The notes under the pieces were generated by a model that was given only the letters and a program-made list of their open reading frames with translations, had not been told where the DNA came from and searched no databases. Both the position numbers and the translations under genes were made by a program. Below are positions 6,570 through 9,557 of a stretch of DNA of 9,557 nt, piece after piece (position 1 is the stretch's first letter; each line of letters starts with the position of its first letter). The stretch comes from Alphaproteobacteria bacterium MarineAlpha3_Bin4 (lineage in GTDB: Bacteria; Pseudomonadota; Alphaproteobacteria; Rhodospirillales; Casp-alpha2). The stretch is from contig PTLJ01000041.1 of assembly GCA_002938045.1 (NCBI GenBank), forward strand, positions 1-9,557, in the 5' to 3' direction.

Positions 6570-6806
6570 AACGGGCGTCTCCTGGGCTGTGTTAGAGGTG
6601 GCGTATCATTGCGGCAAGCGCGCCGCCAAGCAAGACGCTCTGAGCTTGTCGGCCGATCAACGGGTGGCCTGTCACTGGCAGCATCAAACGGTAAATAGAG
6701 ACTTTGGCAACTCTTTTGATATGTGATCTGCCACCATGCCAAAGCAAACGCGGAGCTATCGGCCGCGCATTCGCTTTGCCGGATGATGTTCCGGGACCGA
6801 TGGCAA

Positions 6807-6835
6807 TTGACAACAACTCGACGGAACTCTAACGT
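6807..6835 (+). promoter_or_regulatory. Sigma-70-like promoter of the ATPase/binding-protein operon
   Basis: A perfect -35 hexamer TTGACA (6807-6812) is followed after 17 bases by TAACGT (6830-6835), which keeps the most conserved first, second and last positions of the -10. This predicts a start of transcription near 6842 and a leader of about 35 nt before the GTG of the first ATPase gene. It is the best promoter match in the window. Confidence 0.55.
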
Positions 6836-6865
6836 TTTGCCAACAAATAATTATTTCTGCTAACA

Positions 6866-6874
6866 GGGGGGGGG
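6866..6874 (+). repeat. Nine-G homopolymer acting as ribosome binding region
   Basis: An uninterrupted run of nine G lies two bases before the GTG start of the first ATPase gene, preceded by ACA. No other Shine-Dalgarno sequence exists upstream, so this run probably pairs with the 16S tail through some register of it. Long G-runs are prone to length change by slippage in replication or to miscalling in sequencing. Because the run is upstream of the start codon, a change would alter spacing or initiation but not the reading frame. Confidence 0.6.
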
Positions 6875-6876
6875 CG

Positions 6877-7875
6877 GTGGCGACGCTTCTCGAGATCGAG
6901 GGCCTGAAAACCCAATTTTTTACCTCGGCTGGTACGGTCAAGGCCGTCGACGGTGTGTCCTATACTGTAGAGCAGGGTGAGACCGTTGCCGTTGTTGGTG
7001 AATCCGGTTGTGGCAAATCGGTCACCGCGCTTTCGATCCTCAGGTTAATACCTTGGCCACCGGGACGGATTATCGATGGGCACATCCGGTTCGACAATAA
7101 GGATTTGTTATCTCTCGACGAGGAGAGTATGCGCGAGATCCGCGGACGTGACATCGGCATGATCTTCCAAGAACCGATGACCTCGTTAAATCCTGTTTTG
7201 AGTATTGGTTTGCAGCTGACCGAGACGTTGGTCACCCATTTGGCAATTACCCAAGAGGCGGCGCAAAGACGTGCAGTTGAACTCCTGGAAATGGTTGGGA
7301 TCTCGGAGCCAAATCGGCGTTTGAAACAATACCCTCACCACCTTAGTGGTGGCATGCGCCAGCGCGTGATGATTGCTATAGCCTTGTCCTGTGAGCCGAA
7401 GTTAATAATCGCCGACGAACCGACGACGGCTCTCGATGTCACCATTCAGGCGCAAATTTTGGAGTTGATGAAGGATCTAACCCGAAAGCTCAACGTTGCC
7501 ATGATAATTATCACCCATAACTTGGGTGTGGTAGCGCGGTACGCAGACCGGGTCAACGTTATGTACGCGGGCAAGATTATCGAAAGTGGTAGCGCCAACG
7601 ATATCTATCACGACCCAAAACACCCTTACACGCTCGCCCTGTTAAAATCAATTCCTCGAATGGACCAGGCACGACAAGCGAAACTCGATCCCGTCGAGGG
7701 GCAACCGCCGGATCTGACGAAACTCGACGACGGTTGCGCGTTCCGGCCTCGTTGTCGGTACGCGATCGACCGTTGCAACGCTGATTTCCCGTTGCTGGAA
7801 CAAGTCGGTGAAGGTCATTTCTCCGCTTGTTGGGAGAAGGACAAACTCGATACGACCTTAGCGGAGGCTTCATGA
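6877..7875 (+). CDS. Dpp/Opp-type ABC transporter ATP-binding protein, DppD-like
   Basis: A 332-residue cytoplasmic ATPase of a dipeptide/oligopeptide importer. In order it shows Walker A GESGCGKS (41-48), Q-loop Q98 (MIFQEP), signature LSGGMRQR (156-163), Walker B LIIADE (176-181) with catalytic E181, D-loop ALD (185-187) and switch H214. After the ATPase core comes the oligopeptide-type C-terminal domain with HPYT (249-252) and four cysteines C287, C293, C300 and C318. In DppD-type proteins these are reported to hold a 4Fe-4S cluster. The start is GTG at 6877: an in-frame TAA at 6847-6849 leaves no upstream ATG, GTG or TTG. Its first gene position behind a good promoter and the 4-base ATGA overlap with the next ATPase make it the lead gene of the operon. 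Confidence 0.95.
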   Translation: MATLLEIEGLKTQFFTSAGTVKAVDGVSYTVEQGETVAVVGESGCGKSVTALSILRLIPWPPGRIIDGHIRFDNKDLLSLDEESMREIRGRDIGMIFQEPMTSLNPVLSIGLQLTETLVTHLAITQEAAQRRAVELLEMVGISEPNRRLKQYPHHLSGGMRQRVMIAIALSCEPKLIIADEPTTALDVTIQAQILELMKDLTRKLNVAMIIITHNLGVVARYADRVNVMYAGKIIESGSANDIYHDPKHPYTLALLKSIPRMDQARQAKLDPVEGQPPDLTKLDDGCAFRPRCRYAIDRCNADFPLLEQVGEGHFSACWEKDKLDTTLAEAS

Positions 7876-8906
7876 CACCCAGCGTCGAACCCGCTGTCCG
7901 TGATGACTCGCAGTACCGAGGAACCCACTCGGAAGAAATCCTGGTCGACGTCAAGGACCTGAGGATGTACTTCCCGGTAACTGAAGGTGCCATCATCAGC
8001 CGGGTCGTCGCCGAAGTCAAAGCGGTGGACGGGGTCAGCTTCTTTATCCGTCGCGGCGAGACCCTGGGCCTGGTCGGCGAATCCGGTTGCGGGAAGACGA
8101 CGACGGGTCGGTGTATTATCCGGCTCGAAAATCCGACAGACGGCAAGATCGTCTTTCACGGCCAGGATCTTACCGAGCTTAGCCAGAAACAGTTGATCGA
8201 GGCCCGTCAGAAGATCCAGATCATCTTCCAGGACCCCTATAGCTCGCTCAATCCGCGGATGACAATCGGTGATATTATCGGCGAACCGATGCAGGTCCAC
8301 GGCATCATCCCTGATCCGGTCAAGCGTAATAACAGAGTCCGCGAATTGCTGACTGTCTGTGGACTGGAGGTCGGTTTTGCAGACCGTTACCCGCACGAGA
8401 TGAGCGGCGGCCAACGGCAGCGCGTCGGTATCGCGCGGGCGCTAGCCATGGACCCGGAATTCATCATCTGCGACGAAGCTGTGTCCGCGCTAGACGTTTC
8501 GATCCAGGCGCAGGTGATCAATCTGCTGGAGGATTTGCGCGAAGAGTATGGCTTAACGTATCTCTTTATAGCTCACGACCTCAGCGTGGTCCGCCATATT
8601 TGCCATCGCGTTGCGGTTATGTACCTCGGCCATATGGTTGAGCTTGCTGAGTGTGATGTGTTGTTCGATAATCCTATGCACCCTTACACGCAGGCTCTTC
8701 TTGAAGCGGTGCCGATACCAGATCCGGACGTGGAGCACGATCGCGAGCACAAGATTATCAAAGGCGAAATTCCGAGTCCCATCAACCCGCCGAGTGGCTG
8801 TGTTTTTCATCCGCGTTGCCCGCTTGCGGTTGGAGGGTGTAAGACAGAAGTCCCCGATTTTCGGGAGGTTGAGCCGGGCCACTGGGTGGCCTGCACGGAG
8901 GTGTGA
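7872..8906 (+). CDS. Dpp/Opp-type ABC transporter ATP-binding protein, DppF-like
   Basis: A 344-residue second ATPase, partner of the preceding one in an asymmetric ATPase pair. It begins with a roughly 20-residue non-conserved head, then the DppF/OppF-type stretch LRMYFPV (30-36). Walker A is GESGCGKT (69-76), Q-loop Q120 (IIFQDPYSSLNPRM), signature MSGGQRQR (177-184), Walker B FIICDE (197-202) with E202, and switch H235 (AHDLSVV). The C-terminal oligopeptide domain carries HPYTQALL (270-277) and cysteines C310, C316, C323 and C341, the same spacing style as its partner. The ATG overlaps the upstream TGA by 4 bases with GGAGG at 7863-7867 inside the previous gene. A longer reading from GTG 7827 is possible but would overlap the upstream gene by 49 bases. 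A hairpin and the binding-protein gene follow. Confidence 0.95.
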   Translation: MTPSVEPAVRDDSQYRGTHSEEILVDVKDLRMYFPVTEGAIISRVVAEVKAVDGVSFFIRRGETLGLVGESGCGKTTTGRCIIRLENPTDGKIVFHGQDLTELSQKQLIEARQKIQIIFQDPYSSLNPRMTIGDIIGEPMQVHGIIPDPVKRNNRVRELLTVCGLEVGFADRYPHEMSGGQRQRVGIARALAMDPEFIICDEAVSALDVSIQAQVINLLEDLREEYGLTYLFIAHDLSVVRHICHRVAVMYLGHMVELAECDVLFDNPMHPYTQALLEAVPIPDPDVEHDREHKIIKGEIPSPINPPSGCVFHPRCPLAVGGCKTEVPDFREVEPGHWVACTEV

Positions 8907-8936
8907 TCGTCCAAGCACTGGGCGACGCATGATAAT

Positions 8937-8952
8937 GGAACTGAAAAGTTCC
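8937..8952 (+). promoter_or_regulatory. GNRA-capped hairpin upstream of the binding-protein gene
   Basis: GGAACT (8937-8942) and AGTTCC (8947-8952) pair perfectly around GAAA, a GNRA tetraloop. It lies in the 71-base gap between the second ATPase gene and the binding-protein gene, 13 bases before AAGGAG. There is no T-tract, so it is not a standard terminator. A 5' stabilising or processing hairpin for the abundant binding-protein transcript is a reasonable inference. Confidence 0.45.
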
Positions 8953-8977
8953 GAATTTCACTGGGAAGGAGACACAC

Positions 8978-9557
8978 ATGAGAAACGTCTATTCGAAACT
9001 GGGACTATCGCTCGCCGTTGGAGCCGGCTTGGCCCTCGGCGCAGCAGGTAGTGTCGACACTGCCCAGGCCGCAAAAAAGGGCGGGGTGTTGAGCTTTGTG
9101 GTGGGTAGTAAGATCCCTTCTTACGACTTGCACCGCGAAACCACATTCGGTGTTATTCACCCGATCCGGCCGTTTTACAGTCTGCTAATCCGGATTAACC
9201 CGGACAATCCTTCGTCGCCGACCGACTTTGTCTGTGACCTTTGCGAGGGTGACGTGCCGAAGGGTGAAGACGGCTTCAAGAAGTACACCTTCAAGATCCG
9301 CAAGGGTGTCAAGTTCCATGACGGAACTCCGCTAACGGCACACGACATCGTTGCTACCTATCAGAAGATCATCTTCCCGCCAGAGGGTGTTCCGAGTTCT
9401 AGGAAGGCGTTCTTCAAGATGGTCGACTCGGTTGAGGCGCCAGACGATACGACGGTCATTTTCAAGCTAAAATTCCCGTCGGGCGCGTTTATCCCGGCGG
9501 TAGCGACGCCGTTCAACATCACGGTCTCGAAGAAGGATCTCGATACCCATGGCTACG
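8978..9557 (+). CDS. Periplasmic solute-binding protein of a peptide-type ABC importer (3' partial)
   Basis: First 193 codons of an extracellular solute-binding protein of the DppA/OppA family (SBP family 5). It delivers substrate to the permeases from the periplasm. The start ATG has AAGGAG (8966-8971) at 6 nt. A Sec signal peptide is visible: basic start (R2, K7), hydrophobic core LGLSLAVGAGLALGAAG (8-24) and a likely signal peptidase I site after TAQA (residue 31), so not a lipoprotein. The mature part opens with GGVLSFVVGSKIPSYDLHRE (35-54), then the family's KYTFKIRKGVKFHDGTPLTA segment and HDIVATYQKI, followed by DTTVIFKL. C82 and C85 (VCDLC) are an unusual close pair for this family. 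The gene is cut by the right edge, so two-thirds of the protein, including most ligand-contacting residues, is missing. Permeases may follow it outside the window. Confidence 0.93.
   Translation, partial: MRNVYSKLGLSLAVGAGLALGAAGSVDTAQAAKKGGVLSFVVGSKIPSYDLHRETTFGVIHPIRPFYSLLIRINPDNPSSPTDFVCDLCEGDVPKGEDGFKKYTFKIRKGVKFHDGTPLTAHDIVATYQKIIFPPEGVPSSRKAFFKMVDSVEAPDDTTVIFKLKFPSGAFIPAVATPFNITVSKKDLDTHGY

Larger units (their letters stand above)
6570..6876. promoter_or_regulatory. Divergent control region with repeated TGGCA/TGCCA half-sites
   Basis: This 307-base gap separates the minus-strand decarboxylase/dehydrogenase operon from the plus-strand ATPase operon and holds no convincing gene. It contains the 8-bp inverted repeat CTTTGGCA (6702-6709) / TGCCAAAG (6737-6744) with a 27-base spacer. 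A second pair, TGGCAA (6801-6806) / TTGCCA (6837-6842), brackets the promoter at 6807-6835. TGGCA or TGCCA also occurs at 6676-6680 and 6729-6733. Six such 5-mers in 307 bases is well above the roughly 0.6 expected by chance for equal base use. They may be operator half-sites for a local regulator that is not encoded in the window. Confidence 0.35.

Noticed and set aside
6705..6720. Possible sigma-54 promoter (TGGCAA-N5-TTGA) on the plus strand
   Set aside because: The GG and 10-base spacing fit, but the essential GC at -12 is GA, and the element lies about 160 bases from the start with a better sigma-70 promoter in between.
6165..6726. Long plus-strand open frames opposite the PcaC-like gene
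   Set aside because: They mirror the real minus-strand gene, which has clear PcaC motifs, a good ribosome binding site and an ATGA overlap with its partner.
6592..6816. Minus-strand 74-codon open frame in the divergent region upstream of the PcaC-like gene
   Set aside because: No family likeness and no clear ribosome binding site. It spans the inverted repeats and much of the -35 region of the opposite promoter. Best read as non-coding regulatory DNA.
7577..8414. Two minus-strand open frames of about 190-200 codons across the ATPase genes
   Set aside because: They lie fully under the two ATPases with intact Walker and signature motifs and are frame shadows.

Overview
The window looks like a chromosomal segment from a moderately GC-rich proteobacterium, most likely an alphaproteobacterium. 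This is inferred from protein flavour and gene style (GTG/ATG starts, strong GGAG-type ribosome binding sites, ATGA overlaps, Dpp-type transporter subfamily), not from a marker gene. There are ten recognisable intact or edge-truncated genes plus an eleventh small CDS of the ABM family. There is also one probable gene remnant and several candidate regulatory elements. No tRNA, rRNA, CRISPR array or insertion sequence was seen.

Layout. (1) Bases 1-2097, plus strand: two inner-membrane permeases of a dipeptide/oligopeptide (Dpp/Opp-type) ABC importer; the first is cut by the window's left edge. (2) Bases 2224-3585: a minus-strand crotonase (enoyl-CoA hydratase family), the plus-strand C-terminal remnant of what looks like a major facilitator transporter, and a minus-strand small ABM-type monooxygenase. 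(3) Bases 3695-5288, plus strand: an RraA-family protein and an FMN-dependent alpha-hydroxy acid oxidase/dehydrogenase, almost touching. (4) Bases 5302-6569, minus strand: a carboxymuconolactone decarboxylase-family protein followed by a beta-hydroxyacid dehydrogenase (3-hydroxyisobutyrate dehydrogenase family), overlapping by 4 bases. (5) Bases 6877-9557, plus strand: two ATPases of a Dpp/Opp-type importer overlapping by 4 bases, then a periplasmic solute-binding protein that runs off the right edge. A good sigma-70-like promoter precedes the ATPase operon.

How it may work together. A peptide/small-solute ABC importer locus flanks and encloses a small catabolic island whose enzymes act on hydroxy acids, oxo acids and acyl-CoAs: alpha-hydroxy acid oxidation, possible oxo-acid aldol cleavage or decarboxylation, beta-hydroxy acid/semialdehyde interconversion, and enoyl-CoA hydration. 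The two pairs RraA+oxidase and decarboxylase+dehydrogenase converge with only 13 bases between them. The left permeases and the right ATPase/binding-protein operon may be parts of one transporter split by the island. They may equally be the tail of one operon and the head of another; the window does not decide this. No substrate can be assigned from sequence alone.

The most notable non-coding features are a nine-G tract immediately before the GTG start of the first ATPase, a GNRA-capped hairpin just upstream of the binding-protein gene, and a cluster of TGGCA/TGCCA half-sites in the divergent region 6570-6876, with a related palindrome in the other divergent region at 3633-3645.
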